A DNA stretch of 64,000 bases from Actinomycetota bacterium (GTDB taxonomy: Bacteria; Actinomycetota; Actinomycetes; S36-B12; UBA10799), in assembly GCA_020636995.1 (NCBI GenBank), contig JACJWU010000005.1:62001-126000 (forward strand), read 5' to 3'. This document shows, in pieces, positions 1 through 8,376 of this stretch. Under the pieces are notes generated by a model. The model searched no databases and had not been told where the DNA came from. It saw nothing but the letters and a program-made list of their open reading frames with translations. Each line of letters opens with the position of its first letter. Positions within the stretch are counted from its first letter, which is position 1. The position numbers and the translations under genes were made by a program.

Positions 1-881
1 TCGGGGTCGCTGACTCCGGCCAGCGCGTCGAGGAACCTTTGCCGGGCGTCCACGACCACCAGACGCGCCCCCGTGGCAGCCACGAAGTCCCGCTCCACCT
101 GCTCGACCTCGCCCTGCCGTAGCAGTCCGTGGTCGACGAACACACAGGTGAGCCGATCACCGATCGCGCGCTGGACCAGCGCCGCGGCCACCGCGGAGTC
201 GACACCTCCGGACAGGCCACAGATCGCGCGGCCGTCACCGACTTGCGCCGAGACACCAGCGATCTGGGCGTCGATGACACCCTCCGTGGACCAGTTAGCG
301 GTCAGACCGGCGATGTCGTACAGGAAGCGCTGCAGGATCGCCTGCCCGTGGTCGGTGTGCGCGACCTCCGGGTGGAACTGCACGCCGGCCAGTGGTCGGG
401 TGCGGTGCACGAACGCCGCGACCGGGGTGGCATCGGTGGTCGCCACGACGTCGCAGTCCGCGGGCGCCTCGACGACTGCATCGCCGTGGGACATCCACAC
501 CGACTGCTGCCCTGGCTGGCCTGCGAAGAGCACCGACTCCGTGGCCGCCAACGACGTACGTCCGTACTCGCGAAGTCCGGTCTTGTCGACCCGCCCGCCG
601 AGCCCGGCGGCCATTACCTGGAACCCGTAGCAGATCCCGAACACCGGCACGTCCGCCTGCAGCAACTCCTCGTCGAAAGCAGGCGCGTCATCGACATAAA
701 CGCTCGACGGACCGCCGGACAGGATGATCGCCAAGGGCCGCTTGGCAAGGATCTGTTCAGCACTCCAGGTGTGCGGGACAACCTCGGAGTACAGGTGCGC
801 CTCGCGGACGCGCCGTGCGATGAGTTGCGCGTATTGCGCGCCGAAATCGACGACGAGAACAGGACGGGGCAGATTCGCCAT
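1..881 (-). CDS. guaA: GMP synthase (glutamine-hydrolysing), C-terminus cut off by window edge
   Basis: Converts XMP to GMP in the cytosol using glutamine-derived ammonia and ATP. About 293 N-terminal residues are present. The class I glutamine amidotransferase domain comes first: VVDFGAQYAQLIARR near the N-terminus, the nucleophile in the GICYGFQ motif and the catalytic His in GVQFHPE. It is followed by the start of the ATP pyrophosphatase domain with the P-loop GLSGGVDSAV. The rest, including the dimerisation domain, lies beyond position 1. The ATG at 881 has TAGACT exactly 6 bp upstream and no Shine-Dalgarno, so a leaderless mRNA is likely. guaB3 and guaB, which supply XMP, lie 6-9 kb away on the same strand. 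Confidence 0.97.
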   Translation of the reverse strand, partial: MANLPRPVLVVDFGAQYAQLIARRVREAHLYSEVVPHTWSAEQILAKRPLAIILSGGPSSVYVDDAPAFDEELLQADVPVFGICYGFQVMAAGLGGRVDKTGLREYGRTSLAATESVLFAGQPGQQSVWMSHGDAVVEAPADCDVVATTDATPVAAFVHRTRPLAGVQFHPEVAHTDHGQAILQRFLYDIAGLTANWSTEGVIDAQIAGVSAQVGDGRAICGLSGGVDSAVAAALVQRAIGDRLTCVFVDHGLLRQGEVEQVERDFVAATGARLVVVDARQRFLDALAGVSDP

Positions 882-887
882 GCGCCA

Positions 888-893
888 AGTCTA
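888..893 (-). promoter_or_regulatory. -10 hexamer of guaA (leaderless)
   Basis: TAGACT on the minus strand, 6 bp before the ATG of guaA. Transcription would start at or next to the start codon. No obvious -35 was identified. Confidence 0.55.
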
Positions 894-903
894 GGCGGCG
901 CCC

Positions 904-2043
904 TCAGCCCTTCTGCGCCACCGCATGTGGGCTGACCGGTGGTGGCGTGAGTAGTCCCCCTGAAACCGATTGCCGGTAGGTCCGGATCGCGACAGTCACC
1001 CACGCCACCAGTAGCAGGGTGTACAGCGCGACGGCCACGCCGGTGAACATCGTCAGGTCGGTGTGCGCGGCCAGTTGACTGGTTCCCATGACGCAGGTTC
1101 CGACGGGGAACGTGAAGGACCACCAGGTCAGCGCGAAGCCCATGTTGCGCCTGTGTGCGCGCAGGGTCAGTGCGGTGGCCAGCGGCAGCCACAGGAGCAT
1201 GAACCCCCACATCGGGACCCCGAACACCACCGCGAAGGCGTCCAGCGCGGTTGACAGAGGCGGGGGCAACGCACCCAGGGCTGCCGTCCCCAGCGCGCCG
1301 GCCGCGGTGATCGACTGACCCACCGGGCCGAGCACCATCCACAGGGTCGGCACCCTGGCCGAACCTGAGGTCCCGAAGTGCGCCAGCCGGCTCCAGATCA
1401 ACGTGATGATCACCACGGAGGCCATGAGACTCATCCCGAACAGTGCGTAACAGACGAACAGCATGGTCTGGCGCGGTTCGCCGGCAGGGGTGTGCGGCAC
1501 CAGCAGGGCACCCACCGCCGCGGACACCATGGGTGGGACCACGGGCATCAGCCACCCTCCGAAAGCACCATCGTGACGGACCTCGAGCGCGGTGAAGAGC
1601 CGGAACGGTACGGCGACCGCGGTGAGCAGCCCGAGAGCAGTGCCGATCAGCCACAGAACCCACGCCGCGCCCACCGCGACGCCCTGCCCGAGGTACTGCT
1701 GGCCGACCAGGATCGTCGCCCCGGCCACGGCCAGCAGCGCCATCGGAGGTGCGCCGAAGAACTGGATCGCGATCGGGTCGTCGGCCAGGTTCCGCAGATT
1801 CTCGGGATGCCGCGCCCAGTTCCAGGGCATGAAGACCAGCAGCGCGACAAGCAGGAGAACCGCGAGCGCCCAGGCTGCGGTGGTGATGATGCCGGGCACT
1901 GGGATCGGCAGTGTCGCCCCGGCCGACGCCACGATGGCGGTTCCCATCACGGACGCGAACCAGTTGGGTCCGATGATGACCCGTCCCTCGATGGGCGAAC
2001 CGAGCACACCCAACCAACGGGGGATCCAGGACTGCTGCGGCAT
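904..2043 (-). CDS. TDT-family (TehA/Mae1/Ssu1-like) membrane transporter
   Basis: About 379 residues with roughly ten hydrophobic helices, as in the tellurite-resistance/dicarboxylate transporter (TDT) family, whose members export sulfite, malate or other small anions. Recognisable stretches are GPNWFASVMGTAIVA near the N-terminus and a TWWSFTFPVGTCVMGT-type segment late in the protein. The open frame continues upstream to about 2232 with Arg/Pro-rich, non-membrane sequence, so I start at the ATG in MPQQSWIPRW; a GTG six bases earlier is possible. The divergent neighbour is an Rrf2-type regulator starting at 2124, a plausible local controller. The substrate cannot be read from sequence; sulfite is a guess based on Ssu1-type relatives. 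Confidence 0.85.
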   Translation of the reverse strand: MPQQSWIPRWLGVLGSPIEGRVIIGPNWFASVMGTAIVASAGATLPIPVPGIITTAAWALAVLLLVALLVFMPWNWARHPENLRNLADDPIAIQFFGAPPMALLAVAGATILVGQQYLGQGVAVGAAWVLWLIGTALGLLTAVAVPFRLFTALEVRHDGAFGGWLMPVVPPMVSAAVGALLVPHTPAGEPRQTMLFVCYALFGMSLMASVVIITLIWSRLAHFGTSGSARVPTLWMVLGPVGQSITAAGALGTAALGALPPPLSTALDAFAVVFGVPMWGFMLLWLPLATALTLRAHRRNMGFALTWWSFTFPVGTCVMGTSQLAAHTDLTMFTGVAVALYTLLLVAWVTVAIRTYRQSVSGGLLTPPPVSPHAVAQKG

Positions 2044-2123
2044 GGGCACACGGTAGTGCAGGCGGACGCTGCCAGTGGCCCGGCGACGCGCAGCGCCCAA
2101 CCCGGACGAAGGACAATGCCAGC

Positions 2124-2591
2124 ATGCAGATCTCGGCGCAGGTGGACTACGCGGTGCGGGCGATGACCGAGTTGGCGGCCGTCCAGGCAGCCGATCCCGA
2201 TCGCAGGGAGACGACGCAGACTCTGGCAACACGACAGGAGATCCCGTTCCACTACCTCGAGAGAATCCTCGGCAAACTGCGCGCGGCTGGGCTCGTGGAC
2301 AGCCGACGCGGCGCCGACGGCGGATATCGCCTGAGCGTGCCCGCGGACCAGATCACCGTCGCCGACATCATTCGGGTGTTGGACGGCCCGCTGGGAGCGG
2401 TGCGCAATGATGCCCCGGAAGCGGTGGCCTACACCGGCCCGGCCCAGCACTTGCGCACGGTGTGGGTGGCGACCCGAGCCGCCATGCGGTCAGTCCTGGA
2501 GAACACGACGCTGGCCGATGTGGTCGCGGGGCACACGTCCCCGCTCATGGACGACCTACTCGCCAGCCCCGGGGCCTGGGACCGGCGCTGA
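2124..2591 (+). CDS. Rrf2-family transcriptional regulator lacking cysteines
   Basis: A 155-residue winged helix-turn-helix protein. The N-terminus MQISAQVDYAVRAMTELA and the segment IPFHYLERILGKLRAAGLVDSRRGADGGYRL are typical of Rrf2 proteins (IscR, NsrR, CymR, RsrR). No cysteine occurs anywhere in the protein, so it cannot hold the Fe-S cluster that IscR/NsrR types use. It is closer in that respect to CymR, the sulfur-metabolism repressor of Bacillus. It is divergent from the TDT exporter, with about 80 bp between starts, enough for a shared operator. GACAAT lies 6 bp before the ATG, a weak leaderless-type -10. The effector is unknown. Confidence 0.9.
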   Translation: MQISAQVDYAVRAMTELAAVQAADPDRRETTQTLATRQEIPFHYLERILGKLRAAGLVDSRRGADGGYRLSVPADQITVADIIRVLDGPLGAVRNDAPEAVAYTGPAQHLRTVWVATRAAMRSVLENTTLADVVAGHTSPLMDDLLASPGAWDRR

Positions 2592-2649
2592 GACGCGTGC
2601 GCCTCGCCCTGCTGAGAGTTGTCGCGACCTCACCGGGCGAGGGTTGGCG

Positions 2650-4341
2650 TCAGCGCACCTCGACGATCGGCAACCGCAGCGCTCCGGGCGCCGAGTCCGG
2701 CACGACCGGCTCTTTCGGCGCCACTGGCGCGATCCGCTGGTAGGGCTGCCCCATCGTGGGCCGGACATCGGTCTCACCCTTGTTCGGCCACATCGCCATG
2801 GCGCGCTCGGCCTGGGCGGTGATGCTCAGGGACGGGTTCACACCCAGGTTCGCCGAGATCGCGGCACCGTCCACCACATGCATACCGGGGTACCCGAACA
2901 CGCGGTGGTAGGGGTCGATCACACCGTTGTCGGGCGAGTCACTGATCGCGCAACCACCGACGAAGTGTGCGGTCATCGGCGCGCTGATCAGATCACCGAG
3001 GTTGCCGCCGGGCAGGCCGTCGATGCGCTTGCTCAGCAGCCGCGCGGCTTCGTTGCCGGCGGGGATCCAGGTGGGGTTCGGTTCACCCTCACCCTGCTTG
3101 GAGGTCAGCCGCCAGCGGCCGAACCGCCCGCGCTTGCCACTGACGGTCAGCGAGTTGTCCACCGACTGCATCACCAGCAGGATGATGCTGCGCTCGGACC
3201 AGCCCCGCAGGTCGATGAAGCGCAGTGCTTCCGACCGGTGCGAGATCAGGGCCTTCACCCAGGTCTTCCACCGCGGTTCCCCGTCGATCTCGTCGGTGAG
3301 GACCGTGGCAAGCGCGCCCATGACGTTGGACCCCTTGCCGTACCGACAGGGCTCGATATGAGTGTGCGGCTCGGGGAAGAAACTGGACGTGATGGCCACA
3401 CCCTGCGTGTAGTCCCGGCTGCGGTCGTCGGTGATCGCACCGAGCAGCGACTCGGAGTTGGATCGCGAGAGTTTGCCCAGCGCCGGAGACAGCTTGGGAA
3501 GACGGCCGGTGTCCTTCATGGCGTGCAGCAGTCGCTGGGTGTTGTAGGCGCCGGCGGCCATGATGACCTGCTTGGCGTAGATGCGGCGCCGGCCCTTGCT
3601 GCGCGCGTCCGTGCGCTTGACGTCGATCGCGTATCCCTCGCCGAACTGCTCGAGGCCGGTCACGGTCGTCATCGGCTGGATCTCCGCGCCAGCGGACTCG
3701 GCGAGATACAGGTAGTTCTTGACCAGGGTGTTCTTCGCGTTGTGACGACAGCCGGTCATGCACTCCCCACACTCGGTGCAGCCGGTCCGGGCCGGTCCCC
3801 GACCACCGAAGTACGGATCCTCCTTGGTGACCCCGGCGCCGTCGCCGAAGTACACACCCACAGGAGTCTTTCGGAATGTGTCCCCCACCCCCATCTCTTC
3901 GGCGACAGCCTTGAGTTCGATGTCGGCCGGCGTCATGGTCGGGTTCTCAACCACCCCCAGCATGCGTTGGGCCTGGTCGTAGAACGGCAGCAGTTCGGAC
4001 TGCCAGTCGGTGATGTGCGCCCACTGCTTGTCCTTGAAGAACGGCTCCGGCGGAACGTACAGCGTGTTCGCGTAGACCAGGGAGCCGCCACCGACACCGG
4101 CGCCGGCCAGGATGATCGCGTCCGGCAGCAGGTGGATGCGCTGGATGCCGTAGCACCCGATGGCAGGAGCCCACAGGAAGCGGTTGGTCCGCCACGAGGT
4201 CTTCGGGAAATCCCCGTCCTCGAACCGTCGGCCTGCCTCGATGACGAGGACCTTGTAGCCCTTCTCGGTGAGCCGCAGGGCGGACACGGAACCGCCGAAG
4301 CCGGAACCGATGATCGCCACGTCGTAGTCGAACTGTTCCAT
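2650..4341 (-). CDS. GMC-family FAD oxidoreductase, ChoD (putative cholesterol oxidase)-like
   Basis: A 563-residue flavoprotein. It opens with the FAD-binding dinucleotide fold GSGFGGSVSALRL and ends with the GMC C-terminal segment containing HFVGGCAISDSPDNGV and VVDGAAISANLGVNPSLSI. A Cys-rich stretch (TGCTECGECMTGCRHNAKN) near residue 190 is shared with Mycobacterium tuberculosis ChoD (Rv3409c), which also lies close to guaB3 and guaB2. The substrate is uncertain; ChoD-type proteins are annotated as cholesterol oxidases but their real substrate is debated. I chose the ATG at 4341 because it overlaps the stop of the aldehyde dehydrogenase by one base (TGATG), indicating coupled translation; the upstream extension has no family sequence. 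Confidence 0.88.
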   Translation of the reverse strand: MEQFDYDVAIIGSGFGGSVSALRLTEKGYKVLVIEAGRRFEDGDFPKTSWRTNRFLWAPAIGCYGIQRIHLLPDAIILAGAGVGGGSLVYANTLYVPPEPFFKDKQWAHITDWQSELLPFYDQAQRMLGVVENPTMTPADIELKAVAEEMGVGDTFRKTPVGVYFGDGAGVTKEDPYFGGRGPARTGCTECGECMTGCRHNAKNTLVKNYLYLAESAGAEIQPMTTVTGLEQFGEGYAIDVKRTDARSKGRRRIYAKQVIMAAGAYNTQRLLHAMKDTGRLPKLSPALGKLSRSNSESLLGAITDDRSRDYTQGVAITSSFFPEPHTHIEPCRYGKGSNVMGALATVLTDEIDGEPRWKTWVKALISHRSEALRFIDLRGWSERSIILLVMQSVDNSLTVSGKRGRFGRWRLTSKQGEGEPNPTWIPAGNEAARLLSKRIDGLPGGNLGDLISAPMTAHFVGGCAISDSPDNGVIDPYHRVFGYPGMHVVDGAAISANLGVNPSLSITAQAERAMAMWPNKGETDVRPTMGQPYQRIAPVAPKEPVVPDSAPGALRLPIVEVR

Positions 4342-5912
4342 CAGGACATCCCCATCTTCTTCATCGCGGCGAGCGACAGCGCCATGAAGTGGCCCCACTG
4401 CTCGTCATCCATTCCGAACTGCGGCGCAATCCGTACCAGGCGCTGGACGGCCACGGTCTGCGACTCGGTGTACTTCAACAATCCCTCGGTGCCGTGGCGA
4501 CGGCCGATGCCAGAGGCTCCCATGCCACCCATCGGCGCCGACGTCGTACCCCAGGCGGACGCGTAGCCCTCGTTGATGTTCACCGTGCCCGCACGCAGCC
4601 TGGCGGCGACCTTGCGGCCGTGCTTGGTGTCGCGGGTCAGCACTGCGGCGTTCAGCCCGTACTCGGTGTCGTTGGCCCGATCGATGGCCTCCTCGTCGTT
4701 CTGCACCTTGTACAGGCTGACCACCGGGCCGAACGTCTCCTGGATGCACGCGCGCATCTCGCGGGTCACGTCCTCCAGCACGGTCGGCTCGTAGTAGAGC
4801 GGTCCGACGTCTGGGCGGGCCCGACCGCCGGCAAGGACTTTCGCACCTTTGGCGACCGCGTCATCGACGTGACCCTGCACGGTGTCGAACTGCTTCTGGC
4901 TGATCAGCGAGCCCATGTCCGACCCCCACCCGACGCCAGCCTTGAGTGTCATGGCCTTCACCCGGGCGACGAACCTCTCTACGAAGGCGTCGTAGATCTT
5001 CTCGTTGATGTACATCCGCTCCATGGATATGCACAACTGCCCGGCGTTGCTGAAACACGCCCGAACCGCGATCTCGCTGGCGCGCTCCACGTCCGCGTCG
5101 GCCAGTACCAGCATGGCGTTCTTCCCACCGAGTTCCATCGAGCACCCGATGAGGTTGCGTCCGCACCGTTCGGCTAACTCACGACCGACCGCGGTGGAAC
5201 CGGTGAACATCAGATAGTCGGAGTTGTCGACGATCATCGGCCCGAGTTTCGAGCCCGGGCCCACGACCACCTGGACCAGACCCTCGGGGATGCCCGCCTC
5301 CCGCAGCAGGCGCACCGCCCACAGCGCGGTGAACGCCGTTTGGGAGTCGGGCTTGAGGACGATCCCGTTGCCGGCCAGCAGCGCCGGGATCGCATCGGAG
5401 ACAGCCAGGGTCAGCGGGTAGTTCCACGGCGAGATGACCCCTACGACCCCCTTGGCATGCCTGATCTCGGACACCACGGTGAGCAGTGGCAGCACCCCCC
5501 GGTGCTTGACGGCCTTGAGCTTCGCCGGTGCCACGCGCGCGTAGTGCCGTGATGTCAGGAGGACGTCCAGAAACTCCTCTGAGGCGTCCGAGCGCGCTTT
5601 GCCCGTTTCCAACTGGATGAGATCGAGAGATGCGCTGCGGTTCTCCAGCATGATGTCGTGGAACCGCAGGATCACCCGGGCTCGCTCCTTCGGGGTCCAC
5701 TGCGCCCACCGCTTCTGCGCCCGCCGCACGGTTTCGAAGGCCATCTCGACGTCTTCGGCGGTGCTGATCGGGATCTCCCCGATGGGCTCGAGAGTGAACG
5801 GGGATATCGATGTCAGCGTCTCGGCCCGCGGAGAGGCGACTACCTGCGCGACCAGGCTTTTTGTGTCTATCCCTGCAACAAGGCCAGCCGGTTTGTCCGG
5901 CGCGATGGTCAT
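4341..5912 (-). CDS. gabD2: Aldehyde dehydrogenase, GabD2-type succinate-semialdehyde dehydrogenase
   Basis: A 523-residue NAD(P)-dependent aldehyde dehydrogenase. Visible motifs are the PWNYPLTLAVSDAIPALLAGN nucleotide-binding start, FTGSTAVGRELAERCG, the general-base Glu in MELGGKNAM and the catalytic Cys in FSNAGQLCISMERMY. The overall pattern resembles mycobacterial GabD2, which oxidises succinic semialdehyde to succinate, but a broader aldehyde range is possible. It is the first gene of a two-gene unit with the GMC oxidoreductase (TGATG overlap), suggesting that the oxidase product is an aldehyde taken over by this enzyme. TACGCT lies exactly 6 bp before the ATG, so the message is probably leaderless. 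A second aldehyde dehydrogenase lies at 38167. Confidence 0.9.
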   Translation of the reverse strand: MTIAPDKPAGLVAGIDTKSLVAQVVASPRAETLTSISPFTLEPIGEIPISTAEDVEMAFETVRRAQKRWAQWTPKERARVILRFHDIMLENRSASLDLIQLETGKARSDASEEFLDVLLTSRHYARVAPAKLKAVKHRGVLPLLTVVSEIRHAKGVVGVISPWNYPLTLAVSDAIPALLAGNGIVLKPDSQTAFTALWAVRLLREAGIPEGLVQVVVGPGSKLGPMIVDNSDYLMFTGSTAVGRELAERCGRNLIGCSMELGGKNAMLVLADADVERASEIAVRACFSNAGQLCISMERMYINEKIYDAFVERFVARVKAMTLKAGVGWGSDMGSLISQKQFDTVQGHVDDAVAKGAKVLAGGRARPDVGPLYYEPTVLEDVTREMRACIQETFGPVVSLYKVQNDEEAIDRANDTEYGLNAAVLTRDTKHGRKVAARLRAGTVNINEGYASAWGTTSAPMGGMGASGIGRRHGTEGLLKYTESQTVAVQRLVRIAPQFGMDDEQWGHFMALSLAAMKKMGMS

Positions 5913-5918
5913 GGGGTC

Positions 5919-5924
5919 AGCGTA
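5919..5924 (-). promoter_or_regulatory. -10 hexamer of gabD2 (leaderless)
   Basis: TACGCT on the minus strand, 6 bp before the ATG at 5912; no Shine-Dalgarno is present. Confidence 0.5.
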
Positions 5925-6033
5925 AACCTGTCGAGGGGGATCCGACCCGGGAAAGCCGAAGGTGGGACGGCGGATCTGGGGTTCAGGTGCCCACCCTCTG
6001 CGGCGGTGGGGCGATCACGCGACCCGGCCAAAG

Positions 6034-6120
6034 GATGGGGCTCAGGTAGACCGATGGGGCTCAGCGCCCGACGAACCCCACCCACCAGCACGAACCCCAC
6101 CCACCAGCACGAACCCCACC
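6034..6120. repeat. Phased inverted word array, word GGTGGGGYTC, 5 arms, 19-bp step
   Basis: Lies in the 312-bp gap between the divergent gabD2 and L,D-transpeptidase genes. GATGGGGCTC occurs at 6034 and 6053. After a 10-bp centre the inverse word GAACCCCACC occurs at 6073, 6092 and 6111. Every step within a half is exactly 19 bp. A further related TGGGGTTC sits at 5977 outside the phase. The same word with the same 10-bp centre and 19-bp step recurs at 59058-59125. I see no gene in the rest of this gap. Confidence 0.8.
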
Positions 6121-6212
6121 CACCGGCACGAAGGATCCGCGCCCGCCACCCCGTCGCGCACGGTAATCGGACGGTGGCTGGCGCTGGCCGGAGGCCATCG
6201 GCCGCGGCACGC

Positions 6213-6218
6213 TATCGT
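6213..6218 (+). promoter_or_regulatory. -10 hexamer of the L,D-transpeptidase gene (leaderless)
   Basis: TATCGT, 6 bp before the ATG at 6225; no ribosome binding site intervenes. Confidence 0.5.
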
Positions 6219-6224
6219 GGTTTG

Positions 6225-7097
6225 ATGCTTCCCGCCGCCACATGGATCACTGCTGCCGCGCTGGTGACACCTGTCGCCTTCGCGCTGGTCAGCGCCCCCG
6301 TGGCCGCCGACGGCCAGCCAGCAGCGGAGATCTCGAGCTCGGTCAGCGAATCACCGTCGGCCAGCGAATCACCCTCCGCCTCCGAGTCGCCAACAGTCAG
6401 CGAGTCACCGACGACCCCCGAACCGCCCGCGGTGCCCACGCCCATACCCACCACGACCGCGCCCATCACCGTCTCACCGGAACTGCAGATGGAGCAGCAA
6501 CTCGACGCTCTCGGCCTGCCGACGGGCAAAGTCGATGGCAACATCAACGCGTCCACCCGTCGAGCCCTGTGCGCCTACCGGGACCTGAACGGCCTGTCTG
6601 CCACACGGAGCCCGGCCGGCGCTGCTCTGATGTCGAGGATCTCCGACTCGAGCGAACTCCCCCTTCTCCCCCGCAAACTGCTCGGAGTCAAGGCCCTGGT
6701 AAGCCTGACCTGCCAAACGGCCTACGTCACCAACAACGCCGGATACGTCGTGCGGGTTCTGCCGGTGAGCACGGGCAAGGACAACGGCTACCACGAGACC
6801 CGCCGCGGCTTCAAGCGCGTCTACTGGCGATACAACGGCTGGCAGGCCAGCACACTGTTCCCAGAACCCGACGGTCGGCCCGGTCTGTACCGTCCGATCT
6901 ACTTCGACCGCGGCATCGCCTTCCACGGCGTGCGCAAGCCCGTCAAGACCAAGCCACAGTCCCACGGCTGCGTACGCACATGGCCGAAGCACCAGGACTG
7001 GCTGTGGAAGCGGCTCAAGGTGCGCGACCGTGTCTTCGTCTACGGCAACTACTGGCGCAAGAAGACGGCCGCCCTCGGCGGGTACGCCAAGCGCTGA
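6225..7097 (+). CDS. Secreted L,D-transpeptidase (YkuD) with peptidoglycan-binding-like domain
   Basis: A 290-residue exported protein expected to act on peptidoglycan, forming 3-3 cross-links or attaching ligands. The order is: hydrophobic signal segment (about residues 5-28); a low-complexity linker of repeated SESPS/SESPT units followed by Pro/Thr; a PG_binding_1-like region (EQQLDALGLPTGKVDGNINASTRRALCAY); then the YkuD domain ending in the catalytic motif, with His and Cys in SHGCVRTW. The ATG was chosen because TATCGT lies 6 bp upstream and the signal peptide begins there; the frame is open further upstream without family sequence. Its stop is 6 bp from the convergent guaB3 stop. Confidence 0.92.
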   Translation: MLPAATWITAAALVTPVAFALVSAPVAADGQPAAEISSSVSESPSASESPSASESPTVSESPTTPEPPAVPTPIPTTTAPITVSPELQMEQQLDALGLPTGKVDGNINASTRRALCAYRDLNGLSATRSPAGAALMSRISDSSELPLLPRKLLGVKALVSLTCQTAYVTNNAGYVVRVLPVSTGKDNGYHETRRGFKRVYWRYNGWQASTLFPEPDGRPGLYRPIYFDRGIAFHGVRKPVKTKPQSHGCVRTWPKHQDWLWKRLKVRDRVFVYGNYWRKKTAALGGYAKR

Positions 7098-7102
7098 TCG
7101 CG

Positions 7103-8212
7103 TCAGTGGCTGCGGACCATCTCCACACGCTGGAAACTCTTCAGATCCGTGTATCCGCACAGTGCGATCGAGCGCCGTAGGGCACCGGTCAGATTCATGG
7201 TTCCGTCGCTGACATGGGACGGGCCGAAGAGGACCTCCTGCCATGTGCCCAGCGTCGGGAACTCCACAACCTCACCCCGCGGTAGCGATGCGTGCGTGGC
7301 CTCCATCCCCCAGTGCCGTCCGGAGCCGGGAGCCTCCTCGGCGCGGGCCAACGGAGATCCGACCATCGCAGCATCGGCCCCGCAGGCGATGGCCTTGACG
7401 ATGTCCCCACTGCGACCCATGGCACCGTCGGCGATGACGTGGACGTACCGTCCGCCGGACTCATCGAGGTAGTCACGGCGCGCGGCGGCGACGTCGGCCA
7501 CGGCGGTGGCCATCGGCACGCGCACACCCAAGACGTCCGCAGTGGTGTGACTGGCCCCGCCGCCGAAGCCGACGAGGACTCCGGCGGCACCGGCACGCAT
7601 CAGGTGTAGCGCGGACTGGTACGTGGCGACCCCGCCGACCAGGACCGGCACGTCGAGCTCGTAGATGAACTGTTTCAGGTTGAGGGGTTCGAGTTCGGCA
7701 CTCACGTGTTCGGCACTGACCGTGGTACCGCGGATGACGAACACGTCCACTCCAGCGCTGATCACATCGCGGAAAAGGTCGTGGGTCTTCTGTGGCGACA
7801 GGGAGCCGGCGACCGTGATCCCCGCGTCCCGCATCTGCTGGACCCGAGCCGCGATCAACTCCGGCTGGATCGGCTGCGCGTAGAGCCTTTGGAGCACGGG
7901 TACCGCATCCGCGGGGTCGGCGGCCCGGATCTGCGCGAAGGCATCGCTGGGGTCCTCATAGCGCGTCCACAGGCCCTCGAGATTCAGCACCGCCAGTCCG
8001 CCGGCCTGCCCCATGGCGATCGCGGTCCCTGGCGACACGATGGAGTCCATCGGTGCGGCCACGATCGGCATGTCGAAGGAGTAGGCGTCGATGTTCCAAC
8101 TCAGATCGACGGCTTCCGGGTCTCGCGTGCGGCGGTGCGGGGCCACCGCGACGTCGTCGAAGGAATACCCGGCCCTGGCCGACTTGGACAGCCCGATCAC
8201 GATGTCACTCAC
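7103..8212 (-). CDS. guaB3: GuaB3 family IMP dehydrogenase-related protein
   Basis: A 369-residue TIM-barrel protein of the IMPDH/GMP reductase superfamily without CBS domains. It carries the GuaB3-type active-site loop (IRGTTVSAEHVS) in place of the GSICTT cysteine loop of GuaB. Other marks are MPIVAAPMDSIVSP near the N-terminus, ADGAMGRSGDIVKAIACGADAAMVGSPLA and GTMNLTGALRRSIALCGY. The substrate is not certain; cyanobacterial GuaB3 has been reported to have IMP dehydrogenase activity. The start is GTG at 8212, with TAGGCT 8 bp upstream; the 16-codon upstream extension looks like non-coding sequence. It is followed on the same strand by choD-like and guaA genes, the order known in mycobacteria. 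Confidence 0.92.
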   Translation of the reverse strand: MSDIVIGLSKSARAGYSFDDVAVAPHRRTRDPEAVDLSWNIDAYSFDMPIVAAPMDSIVSPGTAIAMGQAGGLAVLNLEGLWTRYEDPSDAFAQIRAADPADAVPVLQRLYAQPIQPELIAARVQQMRDAGITVAGSLSPQKTHDLFRDVISAGVDVFVIRGTTVSAEHVSAELEPLNLKQFIYELDVPVLVGGVATYQSALHLMRAGAAGVLVGFGGGASHTTADVLGVRVPMATAVADVAAARRDYLDESGGRYVHVIADGAMGRSGDIVKAIACGADAAMVGSPLARAEEAPGSGRHWGMEATHASLPRGEVVEFPTLGTWQEVLFGPSHVSDGTMNLTGALRRSIALCGYTDLKSFQRVEMVRSH

Positions 8213-8250
8213 GAGAGCACAGCCTAGCCGCCTGCCGGCAGGAACCCCCA

Positions 8251-8295
8251 CGAGTGGCACGAAGACACGGCCCTGCCCCCGCGAGTGTCACGAAG
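8251..8295. repeat. Direct repeat of the word CGAGTGNCACGAAG, 31-bp step
   Basis: In the 164-bp gap between guaB3 and guaB. CGAGTGGCACGAAG starts at 8251 and CGAGTGTCACGAAG at 8282, exactly 31 bp apart. The inverse of the same word is found at 55686-55699. No inverse partner is visible here, so this looks like a half array. The rest of the gap holds no gene. Confidence 0.6.
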
Positions 8296-8376
8296 GCACT
8301 GGATCGCCGGACCCGGAGTCGACCTCGCGACGCTCGGCCGATACAAGCCAGGTCGTCGCGGCACCGAGCCGGAACC

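Noticed and set aside
2407..4566. A 719-codon open frame antisense to the GMC oxidoreductase
   Set aside because: No recognisable domain, and it overlaps a clear coding gene on the other strand.
6034..6120. CRISPR array (regular short repeats with unique spacers)
   Set aside because: Repeats are only 10 bp, spacers 9 bp, half the repeats are inverted, and no cas gene is present.
5925..6212. Riboswitch upstream of the L,D-transpeptidase gene
   Set aside because: The gene appears leaderless, so no long 5' untranslated RNA is expected, and no known riboswitch core was visible.
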